Under the pieces are notes generated by a model. The model had not been told where the DNA came from. It made no database searches and saw only the letters and a list, made by a program, of their open reading frames with translations. Source: Mycolicibacterium sp. P1-18 (lineage in GTDB: Bacteria; Actinomycetota; Actinomycetes; Mycobacteriales; Mycobacteriaceae). Taken from it: DNA of 64,000 nt. Shown one piece after another: positions 16,531-24,797 of this stretch; the first letter of the stretch is position 1, and the number at the start of each line of letters is the position of its first letter. The DNA lies in the NCBI RefSeq assembly GCF_008329535.1, contig NZ_NPKR01000015.1:99198-163197 (forward strand), in the 5' to 3' direction. A program made the position numbers and the translations under genes.

Positions 16531-17885
16531 GCGTGCCCCAGCTGGTGGGCCAGCGCGTCGCCGACCAACGGCTGACGGAACCGGTGGCCCGCCTTCTGCA
16601 GCTTGACGGGGAGCACCCGCTGATTGGCCTCGGCCAGTTCGCGCGCGCCCTGGCTGCCCAGCAGCAGCCGCGGGCCGAATGCCGGTACCGGAAGGAGCGC
16701 GGGGCGGTGCATGGTCCCGGCCAGCGCCGCGGTGTACTCCACGTTGCGCACCGGGTTCGGCGCCACCGCGTTGACCGGCCCGCTGAGGCTCCCGTCGTAG
16801 AGCGCGCGGTAGTACACGTCGACGAGGTCGTCGATGCCGATCCAGGACAGCCACTGCTTCCCGCTGCCCAGCCGGCCACCCAGCCCCGCGGCGAACAGCG
16901 GCCGCATCAGCTTGAGGGTGCCGCCGCGAGCGGCCTGCACGATGCCGGTGCGCACCGCCACCACGCGGCGCCCGGCCTCGGCGGCGGGTGCGGTCGCGGC
17001 CTCCCAGTCGGCGACCACGTCGGCCAGGAAGCCGTCGCCGCGCGAGCTGTCCTCGTCGAGCGGGGTGTCGCCGCGGTCGTAACCGTAGAAGCCGATCGCC
17101 GAGGCGGTCACGAACGTCTTCGGCCCGCCCGCGCGGGCCGCCACCTCGGCCAATTTGCGGGTCGGCTCGATGCGGCTGTCACGGATCGCCGCGCGGTGGG
17201 AGTCGGTGAACCGGCCGGCGATCGACGTGCCGGCCAGGTGCACCACCGCGGCGGTGCCGTCCAGCAGGTCCGCGGCGGGCGCGTCGGGATCCCACCGGCG
17301 CTCGTCCGCACCGGTCGGGGCATGCCGGACCAAGCGGATCACCCGGTGACCGCCGCTGGTCAGCAGGGCCGTCAACGCCGAGCCGACCAGACCGGACGCT
17401 CCGGTGACGGCGACGGTGACCGATCCCAGGCCGGCCGCGGCGGCATCCCGGTGGGCGTCGAGGTCGTCGGCCAGTTGGCGGTGGCGGTACACGAAGGTGG
17501 ACCGGAGGGCAGCCGCGGGGACCGGCGCCTCGACGCGGTCGTGCACCCGGGTGGCGTCGGGCCCCTCGGCGCTGAACTCGTGGGTGTGCCGCCACGTGCC
17601 GATGATTCTCGGGGGCCACGACCGGACGCCGTCCGACGACAACTGGTCGACGAAGCGGTGCGGCGGGTCGTAGGCGGCGGCCTCGTGCTGCGCCACCCAG
17701 CGCAGACCGGCGGGCAAGCCGAGCACCGCGCGCCCGTCGGCCACCGACGTGGTCTCGGCCACCACCGTCATCGGCTGCCAGGGCGGCACCAGCCGCGGCA
17801 TGGCACCCGGCCGGGTGTGCCAGGCAAAGACCTCGTCCAACGGATGGTCGACCACGCTCTCGAACTCGATGCCCACGACATCCAT
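16521..17885 (-). CDS. SRPBCC domain fused to TIGR01777-type NAD(P)-dependent epimerase
   Basis: The 454-residue protein has two parts. Residues 1-150 are a lipid-binding-type SRPBCC domain. Residues 156-454 are a Rossmann epimerase/dehydratase domain with TGASGLVG at 161-168, the SxxxFYGYD region of the active site, and a C-terminal DUF1731-like segment (RVLPVKLQKAGHRFRQP). Stand-alone versions are known as the SulA/YfcH family; substrates are not established. Start ATG 17885 opens the SRPBCC domain (MDVVGIEFESVVDHPL), and the longer frame adds a non-homologous basic leader. It is divergent from the phosphoribosyltransferase gene. Confidence 0.85.
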   Translation of the reverse strand: MDVVGIEFESVVDHPLDEVFAWHTRPGAMPRLVPPWQPMTVVAETTSVADGRAVLGLPAGLRWVAQHEAAAYDPPHRFVDQLSSDGVRSWPPRIIGTWRHTHEFSAEGPDATRVHDRVEAPVPAAALRSTFVYRHRQLADDLDAHRDAAAAGLGSVTVAVTGASGLVGSALTALLTSGGHRVIRLVRHAPTGADERRWDPDAPAADLLDGTAAVVHLAGTSIAGRFTDSHRAAIRDSRIEPTRKLAEVAARAGGPKTFVTASAIGFYGYDRGDTPLDEDSSRGDGFLADVVADWEAATAPAAEAGRRVVAVRTGIVQAARGGTLKLMRPLFAAGLGGRLGSGKQWLSWIGIDDLVDVYYRALYDGSLSGPVNAVAPNPVRNVEYTAALAGTMHRPALLPVPAFGPRLLLGSQGARELAEANQRVLPVKLQKAGHRFRQPLVGDALAHQLGHAQA

Positions 17886-17935
17886 TCGTAGCTGCCCCGG
17901 TCGCGGATTGCACGCCCGACCCACGGCCACGGGCC

Positions 17936-17948
17936 TACGATGCCGACA
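17936..17948 (+). promoter_or_regulatory. Leaderless -10 element facing an ATC start codon
   Basis: TACGAT (17936-17941) is followed by 6 nt and then ATC at 17948, in frame with the phosphoribosyltransferase. The geometry equals that of the other leaderless genes in this window (TANNNT, 6 nt, start codon). Confidence 0.5.
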
Positions 17949-18595
17949 TCTGGCCATCAGCAGAACGCACGTTCGGGGACCGCCGCGGGGCGGGCAGAGT
18001 CCTCGGCGACCTGCTGGCCGACCGCTGCGCCGGCTGTGACGTGGTGGTCCTCGGCCTGGCCCGAGGTGGCGTGCCGGTCGGTGCCGAGGTCGCCGCGCGA
18101 CTCGGGGCCGAGCTCGACGCCTTCGTGGTCCGCAAGCTCGGCGCGCCGCAGTCGCCCGAGTTGGCGATGGGCGCGATCGCCAGCGGTGGCGGCATCGTGG
18201 TCAACGACCACCTGGTGTCTCGTCTGGGCATCACCGCCGCCGAATTGCGGGACGTGGTGGAGGCCGAGACGCGGGAACTGGCGCGGCGCGAGGTGGCCTA
18301 TCGCGGCCAGACTCCGCCGCCACGGCTGGCGAACCGGACGGTGGTGCTCGTCGACGACGGCATCGCGACGGGGGCGACCATGCTGGCCGCGCTACGTGCG
18401 GTGCGGACCGCCGGGCCGACGCAGGTGATCGTGGCGGTTCCGGTGGGACCGCGGTCGGCGTTCGACCTGTTGCGCGCAGAGAGCGACGACGTCGTGGTCG
18501 CGGCGGTGCCCAAGCGGTTCGACGCCGTCGGGCAGGCGTACGAGGACTTCCGTCAGGTCACCGACGACGAAGTGCGGGAGGCGCTGAAACGCTAG
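17948..18595 (+). CDS. Phosphoribosyltransferase, apparent ATC (AUC) start
   Basis: The protein has the PRPP-binding loop LVDDGIATGATM and the N-terminal LARGGVPVGAEVA and RKLGAPQSPELAMGAI segments of stand-alone type I phosphoribosyltransferases. The conserved N-terminal region TFGDRRGAGRVLGDLL is encoded in frame from 17969 on, but no ATG, GTG or TTG precedes it in that frame. The first conventional start, GTG 18041, would delete it. The -10 at 17936-17941 places the transcript start on ATC 17948, giving 215 residues. Alternatives are a frameshift downstream of ATG 17940 or a sequencing error in an original ATG. It corresponds to Rv2143 by position. Substrate base unknown. Its TAG stop shares CTAG with the converging gene. 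Confidence 0.75.
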   Translation: MWPSAERTFGDRRGAGRVLGDLLADRCAGCDVVVLGLARGGVPVGAEVAARLGAELDAFVVRKLGAPQSPELAMGAIASGGGIVVNDHLVSRLGITAAELRDVVEAETRELARREVAYRGQTPPPRLANRTVVLVDDGIATGATMLAALRAVRTAGPTQVIVAVPVGPRSAFDLLRAESDDVVVAAVPKRFDAVGQAYEDFRQVTDDEVREALKR

Positions 18596-18960
18596 TCGCG
18601 CTTGACTTCTGGGCCGTCGTCCGGCGTGGTCTCGGCACTGCCGCCGTCACGGGCCTCGACTCCCACGGTGGACGGCTCGGGCTCGGCAGGCACGTCCGCG
18701 GGTTCCTCGGGGTAGTCCTCCGCCGCGGCCTCGGGATCGGCCACCGCCGGCATGACGGTGGTCGCGTCCTCACCGTCGTCGCCCTCGTCGGACTCGACGG
18801 TGGTCTTGGACCGTTCCCGAAGGGCGTCGACGATGAGCAACAGCACGCCGATGACGCTGGCCCCGATGCACACCCAGGCGATCAGCTCATTGCTGGTGAC
18901 CACCGCGGTCACCAGTGCGGCGAGACCGATGACGGCAAGGACTAGCGCAACGATCAGCAT
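18592..18960 (-). CDS. Small two-helix membrane protein next to wag31
   Basis: The 122-residue protein (by position Rv2144c) has two transmembrane helices (about residues 2-23 and 29-47) and an acidic, Pro/Glu-rich cytoplasmic tail. ATG 18960 is used; the codon before it is TTG. It follows wag31 by 11 nt in the same direction, so a role near the growing pole is conceivable, but no function is known to me. Confidence 0.8.
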   Translation of the reverse strand: MLIVALVLAVIGLAALVTAVVTSNELIAWVCIGASVIGVLLLIVDALRERSKTTVESDEGDDGEDATTVMPAVADPEAAAEDYPEEPADVPAEPEPSTVGVEARDGGSAETTPDDGPEVKRD

Positions 18961-18971
18961 CAATCAGCCGA

Positions 18972-19793
18972 TCAGTTGTTGCCCCGGTTGAACTGGTTGA
19001 ACCCGCCGCCGTCGTTGTTGGCGGTCGAGTCAACCGGTGCCGCCGAGCCGCGCTGGCCGAGCTCCTCGAGCTGAGATTCGAGGTAGGTCTTGAGGCGCGT
19101 GCGGTATTCGCGCTCGAAGGTGCGCAGCTGCTCGAGCCGGCCTTCGAGAACGGTGCGCTGCTGGTTGATGGTGCCCATGATCTCGGTGTGCTTGCGCTCG
19201 GCGTCGGCCTGCAGGGCGTCGGCCTTCTCCTGAGCCTGCCGCAGCTGGGTCTCCGAGCGCGTCTGCGCGTCGGATAGCAGTGCGTCGGCGCGCGCCTTGG
19301 CCTCGGACACCGTGGTCTCCGCGGTCGAGCGGGCCTCGTTGACCATCGCGTCGGCCTGCGCCCGCGCATCGGCGAGCATCTTGTCGGACTCGGCCTTCGC
19401 CGTGCCGGTCAGGCGGTCGGCGGTGTCCTGGGCCAGGCCGAGGATCTTCGCGGCCTTGATGTGCGAGTCCTCGCTGACGGGCGCGGCGGCGACCGGCTGC
19501 GGCGCCTCGTAGACCGGCTGCGGAGGCGCGACGGGCTCCGGCTCGGGCTCGGGCTGCTGGTACTGCGGAATCGACTGGGTGGCCTGGACCCCGCTGCCGG
19601 AGCGCGCGCTCGACAGCTCCTGGTCAAGTTCCGCGACCCGCTGACGGAGGTCGGCGTTCTCCTCGATGAGGCGGGTCAGTTCGTTCTCGACGAGATCGAG
19701 GAAGGCGTCGACCTCGTCCTCGTTGTAACCACGCTTGCCGATCGGCGGCTTGCTGAACGCGACGTTATGGACGTCGGCTGGTGTAAGCGGCAT
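18972..19793 (-). CDS. wag31: Polar growth protein Wag31 (DivIVA)
   Basis: The 273-residue coiled-coil protein has the strongly conserved DivIVA N-terminus (MPLTPADVHNVAFSKPPIGK, then RGYNEDEVDAFLD), which binds curved membrane, and long coiled coils from about residue 95 to 235. It marks the cell poles and directs tip growth and peptidoglycan synthesis. Thr72 in QATQSIP aligns with the M. tuberculosis Thr73 that PknA phosphorylates. The linker at 80-110 is rich in Pro/Glu. The ATG 19793 is the family start; an in-frame upstream codon only adds ten residues. The 172 bp upstream contains GTCACAGTA (19870-19878), a possible MtrA half-site. Confidence 0.97.
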   Translation of the reverse strand: MPLTPADVHNVAFSKPPIGKRGYNEDEVDAFLDLVENELTRLIEENADLRQRVAELDQELSSARSGSGVQATQSIPQYQQPEPEPEPVAPPQPVYEAPQPVAAAPVSEDSHIKAAKILGLAQDTADRLTGTAKAESDKMLADARAQADAMVNEARSTAETTVSEAKARADALLSDAQTRSETQLRQAQEKADALQADAERKHTEIMGTINQQRTVLEGRLEQLRTFEREYRTRLKTYLESQLEELGQRGSAAPVDSTANNDGGGFNQFNRGNN

Positions 19794-19965
19794 TGTCTGC
19801 CCCCTTGAGGTCTGGACCGTCAACCGGTGTCATATGAAAGCCATGCGGGAAGTAACTGGCGTCCATCCTGTCACAGTAGACCCGGCGGTTGCGGTTGAGG
19901 TCCAGATTAAGAGCGAATTTCACAGTTCAGGGGGCCGTCGGCAGTCGTCCGCCAGCCGGCTCGAG

Positions 19966-20250
19966 CTACTGACTCCAGGCCAGTTCCATGCCGATGAACG
20001 CGGCCAGGAGAAGCACCATGATCGACAGGTCGAAACGCACCGCACCTATCGTGAGCTGGGGAATGATGCGGCGGAGCAGCTTCACCGGCGGGTCGGTCAC
20101 CGTCATGACGACCTCGAGGACGACGACCATGAAGCCTCGCGGACGCCAGTCCCTGGCGAACGAGCGGATGAACTCGACGACCACCCGTGCGATGAGCAGG
20201 AGCCAGAACGCGAACAGCACGAAGCCCAGGATCGAAAAGAACAGCGACAA
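19966..20250 (-). CDS. YggT-family membrane protein
   Basis: The 94-residue protein has two transmembrane helices (about 5-27 and 70-90) and the YggT motif region PRGFMVVVLEVVMTVTDPPVKLLRRIIP. By position it is Rv2146c, between sepF and wag31, the usual place in actinobacteria. It is a division-cluster accessory protein of unknown mechanism. Confidence 0.9.
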   Translation of the reverse strand: MSLFFSILGFVLFAFWLLLIARVVVEFIRSFARDWRPRGFMVVVLEVVMTVTDPPVKLLRRIIPQLTIGAVRFDLSIMVLLLAAFIGMELAWSQ

Positions 20251-20342
20251 CTGAGCGACCTCACTCCGGGCGGTGGTGACAGTGGGTAGAGCTGGAAGAC
20301 GAGTCGAAAGAGACTTGGTCTAGGACCAGCCTACGCAGACGG

Positions 20343-21017
20343 TCACTTGTAGGCGTAGAAGCCGGCCTCGGCGATGCGCTTGCGCTCGTCGGCGGTGACG
20401 GCGACGTCGGCCGGCGAAAGCAGGAAGACCTTGGTGGCGACCTTGTCGAACGAGCCGCGCAGGGCGAATGCCAACCCGGCGGCGAAGTCGACGAGACGCT
20501 TGGCGTCGGCGTTGTCCATCGAGACCAGGTCCATGATCACGGGCGTGCCGTCACGGAAGCGCTCACCGATGGTGCGGGCTTCGCTGTAGTCCTTGGGACG
20601 CAGGGTCGTGATCTTCGCCAACGGGCTGCCCGCCTCGAAGAGTTCTGCCATGCGACGCGGCTCCATGGCCACGGCGCCGTGGGTGGCGCCACGCAGCGTG
20701 TTGAAACGCGGGCGCTCGAAGTCGTGCCGTCCCCGGAAGGAGGGCTCGTCGGCGTATCCGCCGCGGTAACCCGCTGGGGCGCCTGCCATTTCGCGCTCGA
20801 ACTCGCGGGCGCCGGGACGGTCCATCCGGTCGTCGTAGCCGCGGGGCTCGGCGGGGCGGGCGTCGTATCCGCGGCCCTCGTCCTCGAAGCGCTCCTCACG
20901 GGCGCGACGCGGGTACGCGGCACGCGACGTGCGGTCGTCGTCGTCGTAGTACTCGTCGTCGTAATCGTCCATCGGCGCCATACCGAAGTAGGCCTTGACC
21001 TTATGCAGTGTGCTCAT
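20343..21017 (-). CDS. sepF: Cell division protein SepF
   Basis: The 224-residue protein starts with the amphipathic membrane-binding helix MSTLHKVKAYFGMAP, has a long acidic and arginine-rich linker (about 18-120), and ends in the SepF core (ITTLRPKDYSEARTIGERFR, VIMDLVSMDNADAKRLVDF). It tethers FtsZ filaments to the membrane and is essential in mycobacteria, which lack FtsA. Its place downstream of ftsZ in the same operon fits. Confidence 0.96.
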   Translation of the reverse strand: MSTLHKVKAYFGMAPMDDYDDEYYDDDDRTSRAAYPRRAREERFEDEGRGYDARPAEPRGYDDRMDRPGAREFEREMAGAPAGYRGGYADEPSFRGRHDFERPRFNTLRGATHGAVAMEPRRMAELFEAGSPLAKITTLRPKDYSEARTIGERFRDGTPVIMDLVSMDNADAKRLVDFAAGLAFALRGSFDKVATKVFLLSPADVAVTADERKRIAEAGFYAYK

Positions 21018-21081
21018 CGGAGACCCTTCTGATGACTGAAATTCGTGTTGTCTGTGATGAAGATGTGACTGGAGTGACTAC

Positions 21082-21831
21082 TCAGGGTGACGTTAGAGGA
21101 CGGGGCCCCATAAGCGCGGTACCGACACGCACACACGTCGAGCCGTGTTTCACCGCCGTCTCCAGGTCTCCGGACATGCCTGCCGAAAGACCGAGACGTT
21201 GCTGGTAGAAGGCCTGTACCCGGTGCAGTTCGGCTTCTAAACGCACGAATGACGCGGCCGCGTCGGCGTGTAGCGGCGGGATCGCCATCAGGCCCGCGAA
21301 CTCGAGCCCGTCGGTGGCGTCGGCGAGCGCGCACAGCTCGTCCACGAGGTCCGGCGTCCCGACGTCCACCCCACCCCGGTCGGGGTCGCCGTCCAGGCTC
21401 ACCTGCACGTAGACCCGCAGCGGGTCCGCCCGCGTGCCCTCGCCCAGCGCCTCGGCGGCCCCGCGACCCAGCGCCTCGACCACCGCGGCGCGGTCCACCG
21501 AGTGCGCGGCGTAGGCCCAGCCGGCCACCGCGCGCGCCTTCTTGCGCTGAATGCTGCCGATCATGTGCCAGCGCAGCACCGGCCCGCCGGACTGCTCCAC
21601 GTATTCGGCCAGTTCGGCGATCTTGGCAGACGCCTCCTGCTCCCGCGACTCACCGAAGGCGTCGCATCCCAGCCGCACCAACTCCACGACGTCGGACGCC
21701 GGAAAGAACTTGGTGACGGGCAGCAATTCGATCTCGGACACGTCGCGACCCGCCGCAGCCGCGGCGGCGTCGACCCGCTTCCGCAGGGCGGCAAGGGATT
21801 CGGCCAGCTCGGTGGCGCGCGTCGAGGTCAT
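21082..21831 (-). CDS. YggS/PLPBP-type pyridoxal phosphate homeostasis protein
   Basis: The 249-residue alanine-racemase-like TIM barrel has PLP Lys41 in LLPVTKFFPASD, and HMIGSIQRKKA and GSTCVRVGTALMG of the COG0325 family. It buffers PLP and is not a racemase. ATG 21831 overlaps the pgeF stop (ATGA), which fixes the start; an in-frame GTG three codons upstream is less likely. Confidence 0.9.
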   Translation of the reverse strand: MTSTRATELAESLAALRKRVDAAAAAAGRDVSEIELLPVTKFFPASDVVELVRLGCDAFGESREQEASAKIAELAEYVEQSGGPVLRWHMIGSIQRKKARAVAGWAYAAHSVDRAAVVEALGRGAAEALGEGTRADPLRVYVQVSLDGDPDRGGVDVGTPDLVDELCALADATDGLEFAGLMAIPPLHADAAASFVRLEAELHRVQAFYQQRLGLSAGMSGDLETAVKHGSTCVRVGTALMGPRPLTSP

Positions 21832-22535
21832 TCCATCCACACCAGGGAGGCGAGGCGGCCGGTCGGCGCAGACCGTCGGTGGCTGAACAGATTCGGGTCG
21901 TCGACCGTACAGCGCGGGTCGACGCCGACGTTGGCGATGCCGAGGGCGGTCAGCTGCCGGGCGATGCCGGACCGCAGATCCAGACCGGCGGTGCCGCGTG
22001 CGGTGGTGGTCCGGCTGCCGGGCAGGGCCGCCTCAACGTCGGCGGCCATGTCGTCGGGCACCTCGTAGTTGCGGCCGCTCACCGCCGGGCCCAACAGCAC
22101 CGAGATGTCCTCGACGTGCGCGCCATGGGCGATCATCACCTCCACGGCCCGCACCACGACGCCCAACTTGGCGCCCGCCCGGCCAGCATGCACCGCGGCG
22201 ACGACGCCCGCCCGGGGATCGGACGCAAGGACGGGAACGCAGTCGGCGGTCACCACCGCCAACGCCAACCCGGGCCGGGTGGTCACCAGACCGTCGGCGT
22301 CGTCGACCGCGCCGTCGACCGGTCCGTCCACCACGACGACACGGTCACCGTGCACCTGATTCATCCAGACGACTCCGTCGGGACCCAGCCCGGTGGTCTC
22401 GGCGAGCCGCGCCCGGTTCGCCGCCACCGCGGCCGGGTCGTCTCCGACGTGGTCGCCGAGGTTGAAGGTGTCGAACGGCGGAACCGAGGCGCCACCGGCC
22501 CTCGTCGTGGTCACACATCTGATGCGTCGGGTCAC
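21828..22535 (-). CDS. pgeF: Multicopper polyphenol oxidase family protein (PgeF/YfiH, peptidoglycan editing)
   Basis: The 235-residue protein has the family's metal site: His62 (NQVHGD), Cys99 (TADCVPV) and His116 (VHAGRAG). In E. coli YfiH removes wrongly incorporated L-Ser-containing UDP-MurNAc dipeptide; others report purine nucleoside phosphorylase activity. The GTG at 22535, 34 nt after the ftsZ stop, is chosen; a longer start would overlap ftsZ with unrelated low-complexity residues. Confidence 0.9.
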   Translation of the reverse strand: MTRRIRCVTTTRAGGASVPPFDTFNLGDHVGDDPAAVAANRARLAETTGLGPDGVVWMNQVHGDRVVVVDGPVDGAVDDADGLVTTRPGLALAVVTADCVPVLASDPRAGVVAAVHAGRAGAKLGVVVRAVEVMIAHGAHVEDISVLLGPAVSGRNYEVPDDMAADVEAALPGSRTTTARGTAGLDLRSGIARQLTALGIANVGVDPRCTVDDPNLFSHRRSAPTGRLASLVWME

Positions 22536-22569
22536 GCTGCCAGTATCCCGGCCCTCGGGAACGGCCCGA

Positions 22570-23718
22570 TCAGTGACGCATGAAGGGCGGCACGTCGACG
22601 TCGTCGTCGTCGTCCCCACCGCCGCCGATGCTGACCGTCGCACCGTTGGTGTGCACGGGCACGCTCGCCGGATCCGGATCGAACGCCGACGGCGGCCGCA
22701 GCTTGCCGGAGGTGCCGGAGGCGACCGACGGACTGCCGAGGCCGGCGCCCACGACGGGCTTGCGGCTGGGACCTGCGGCGTCGAAGCCCGCGGCGATCAC
22801 CGTCACGCGCACTTCGTCGCCGAGCGAGTCGTCGATGACCGTGCCGAAGATGATGTTGGCCTCGGGGTGGGCGGAGTCCTGGACCAGCGACGCCGCCTCG
22901 TTGATCTCGAAGAGGCCCAGGTCGCTGCCGCCGGCGACCGACAGCAGCACGCCGAGGGCACCCTCCATGGACGCCTCGAGCAGCGGCGAGTTGATGGCCA
23001 TCTCGGCCGCCTTGAGCGCGCGACCGTCGCCGCGCGCCGAGCCGATGCCCATCAGCGCCGTGCCCGCCCCGGACATGACGCCCTTGACGTCGGCGAAGTC
23101 GACGTTGATCAGGCCGGGGGTGGTGATCAGGTCGGTGATGCCCTGGACGCCGTTGAGGAGCACCTCGTCGGCGCTGCGGAAGGCGTCCATCAGCGAGACC
23201 GCGGCGTCACCCATCTGCAGCAGCCGGTCGTTGGGGATGACGATGAGCGTGTCGCAGCTCTCGCGCAGCGCCGCGATGCCGGCCTCGGCCTGGTTGGACC
23301 GGCGCTTGCCCTCGAAGGAGAACGGCCGCGTGACCACTCCGACGGTCAGGGCGCCGAGCTTGCGGGCGATCGTCGCGACGACGGGTGCGCCACCGGTGCC
23401 GGTGCCGCCGCCCTCGCCCGCGGTGACGAAGACCATGTCGGCGCCGCGCAGCAGCTCCTCGATGTCGTCCTTGGCGTCGTCGGCGGCCTTGCGTCCGACC
23501 TCGGGGTCGGCGCCGGCGCCGAGACCGCGGGTGGAGTCCCGGCCGACGTCGAGCTTGACGTCGGCGTCGCTCATCAACAGCGCTTGCGCGTCGGTGTTGA
23601 TGGCGATGAACTCAACGCCCTTGAGTCCTTGCTCGATCATCCGGTTGACGGCGTTGACGCCGCCGCCACCGATGCCGACCACCTTTATTACTGCGAGATA
23701 GTTGTGCGGGGGTGTCAT
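22570..23718 (-). CDS. ftsZ: Cell division GTPase FtsZ
   Basis: The 382-residue tubulin homologue has GIGGGGVNAVNRMI, the GTP signature GGGTGTG at residues 103-109, and the C-terminal tail DDVDVPPFMRH that binds partners such as SepF and FtsW. It polymerises at mid-cell to form the Z ring. ATG 23718 is preceded by GGAGGAAG. Upstream on the minus strand are TTGACA (23772-23777) and TATGGT (23754-23759), but their spacing is only 12 nt, so only the second may be a -10 element. Confidence 0.98.
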   Translation of the reverse strand: MTPPHNYLAVIKVVGIGGGGVNAVNRMIEQGLKGVEFIAINTDAQALLMSDADVKLDVGRDSTRGLGAGADPEVGRKAADDAKDDIEELLRGADMVFVTAGEGGGTGTGGAPVVATIARKLGALTVGVVTRPFSFEGKRRSNQAEAGIAALRESCDTLIVIPNDRLLQMGDAAVSLMDAFRSADEVLLNGVQGITDLITTPGLINVDFADVKGVMSGAGTALMGIGSARGDGRALKAAEMAINSPLLEASMEGALGVLLSVAGGSDLGLFEINEAASLVQDSAHPEANIIFGTVIDDSLGDEVRVTVIAAGFDAAGPSRKPVVGAGLGSPSVASGTSGKLRPPSAFDPDPASVPVHTNGATVSIGGGGDDDDDVDVPPFMRH

Positions 23719-23865
23719 CGGTAGTCTTCCTCCTGGGCCAACCCTCAACCTCAACCATAGGCTTAGAGTTATGTCAAGTAGTTTCGCGCAAACAGAACGG
23801 TAGGGCGAGCACGCGAGGTATCCGTGCAGGCGCGCCGCGACACGCCGCGGGATTTTCCGAGCGGC

Positions 23866-24795
23866 CTACTTGACGGTCGGAAGGTCCGGACTCGACAGGT
23901 CGTACGTGGTCCCCGGCTGCGTCAGCAGCGCACCCAACTTCAGCGCCTTCTCGTCGGTGCGGTCGGTGGTCCCCCAGATCACCTGCCGACCGTCGAACAG
24001 GGTCAGGGTGATCGAGGCGACCGACGGCGCGGCGATGCGGCTCACCTGCGACGCCACCTCGGGACGCAGCGCGGTGAGCACCTGCAGCGCCGCCAGCGTC
24101 GGCAGGTCGGTGGGCCCCGGCGTGTCGGCGTCGAGGTACGGCAGCCCGGGGGGCGGTGGCGCCGTCGCGAAGTCGACCCCGTCCCGGTCGAAGAGGTGCG
24201 AGCCGTCGGGATAGTCCTTGACCACCACCGGAACCCGCTCGACGATCGTGATCCGCAGCGTCGACGGATACTCGCGCTGCACCCGGGCGCTGGCGACCTT
24301 CCGGATGGTCGCGACCCGGTCGGCGACCGCGTCGGTGTCGATCTGCAGCAGCGGGGTGTCCGCGGGAACCGCCGCCGCCTGCTGCACCTCGTCCTGGGTC
24401 AGCGTCACCAGACCGGTGATCGCCATGACCCGCGCGGACATGATCGGCGTGAAGTACAGCAGCAGGCCCGCACCCACGACCAGCACGCTGATCAGCGCCG
24501 ACCACATCAGGGCCTTGAGCCCCCTGATCAGACCCCGGGCGGCCGGCTTCGGTTCGTCGACGGGCCGGCCGGCGACGCGTCGCTTGGCCTCCCGCCGGGC
24601 GTTCTCGATGGCCGTCGCGCGCTCCTGGGCTGCGCGTCGCTCCTCGCGCTCGCGTCTGGCGCGGCGCCGGGGCCCCTCGAAGTCGGGTCCGTCGTCGTCG
24701 GTCGTCGCGAGCTCGTCACCGGGCGGGGCGTCGGAGGGGTCGACCGAGACGTCACCGTCGTCGGCGACGTCCGGCTCGTCGGTCGGGCCGGTCAC
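23866..24795 (-). CDS. ftsQ: Cell division protein FtsQ
   Basis: The 309-residue bitopic protein has an acidic then arginine-rich cytoplasmic segment (1-90), one transmembrane helix (about 97-115), a POTRA domain (about 118-190, starting FTPIMSARVMAITGLVTLTQ) and a beta domain. It connects early and late divisome proteins. Start GTG 24795 is 2 nt after the murC stop. Confidence 0.95.
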   Translation of the reverse strand: MTGPTDEPDVADDGDVSVDPSDAPPGDELATTDDDGPDFEGPRRRARREREERRAAQERATAIENARREAKRRVAGRPVDEPKPAARGLIRGLKALMWSALISVLVVGAGLLLYFTPIMSARVMAITGLVTLTQDEVQQAAAVPADTPLLQIDTDAVADRVATIRKVASARVQREYPSTLRITIVERVPVVVKDYPDGSHLFDRDGVDFATAPPPPGLPYLDADTPGPTDLPTLAALQVLTALRPEVASQVSRIAAPSVASITLTLFDGRQVIWGTTDRTDEKALKLGALLTQPGTTYDLSSPDLPTVK

Positions 24796-24797
24796 GG

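Noticed and set aside
15903..17891. Long plus-strand frame (662 codons) across the amidotransferase and epimerase genes
   Set aside because: Shadow frame; both real genes have motifs in other frames and the translation shows none.
17940..18428. ATG 17940 as start of the phosphoribosyltransferase
   Set aside because: That ATG is in a different frame, and its translation is a basic low-complexity shadow. It would need a frameshift, so it is kept only as an alternative explanation.
23754..23777. Classical -35/-10 promoter for ftsZ (TTGACA and TATGGT)
   Set aside because: The spacing is only 12 bp, too short for a sigma-70-type promoter; at most the second hexamer is a -10 element.
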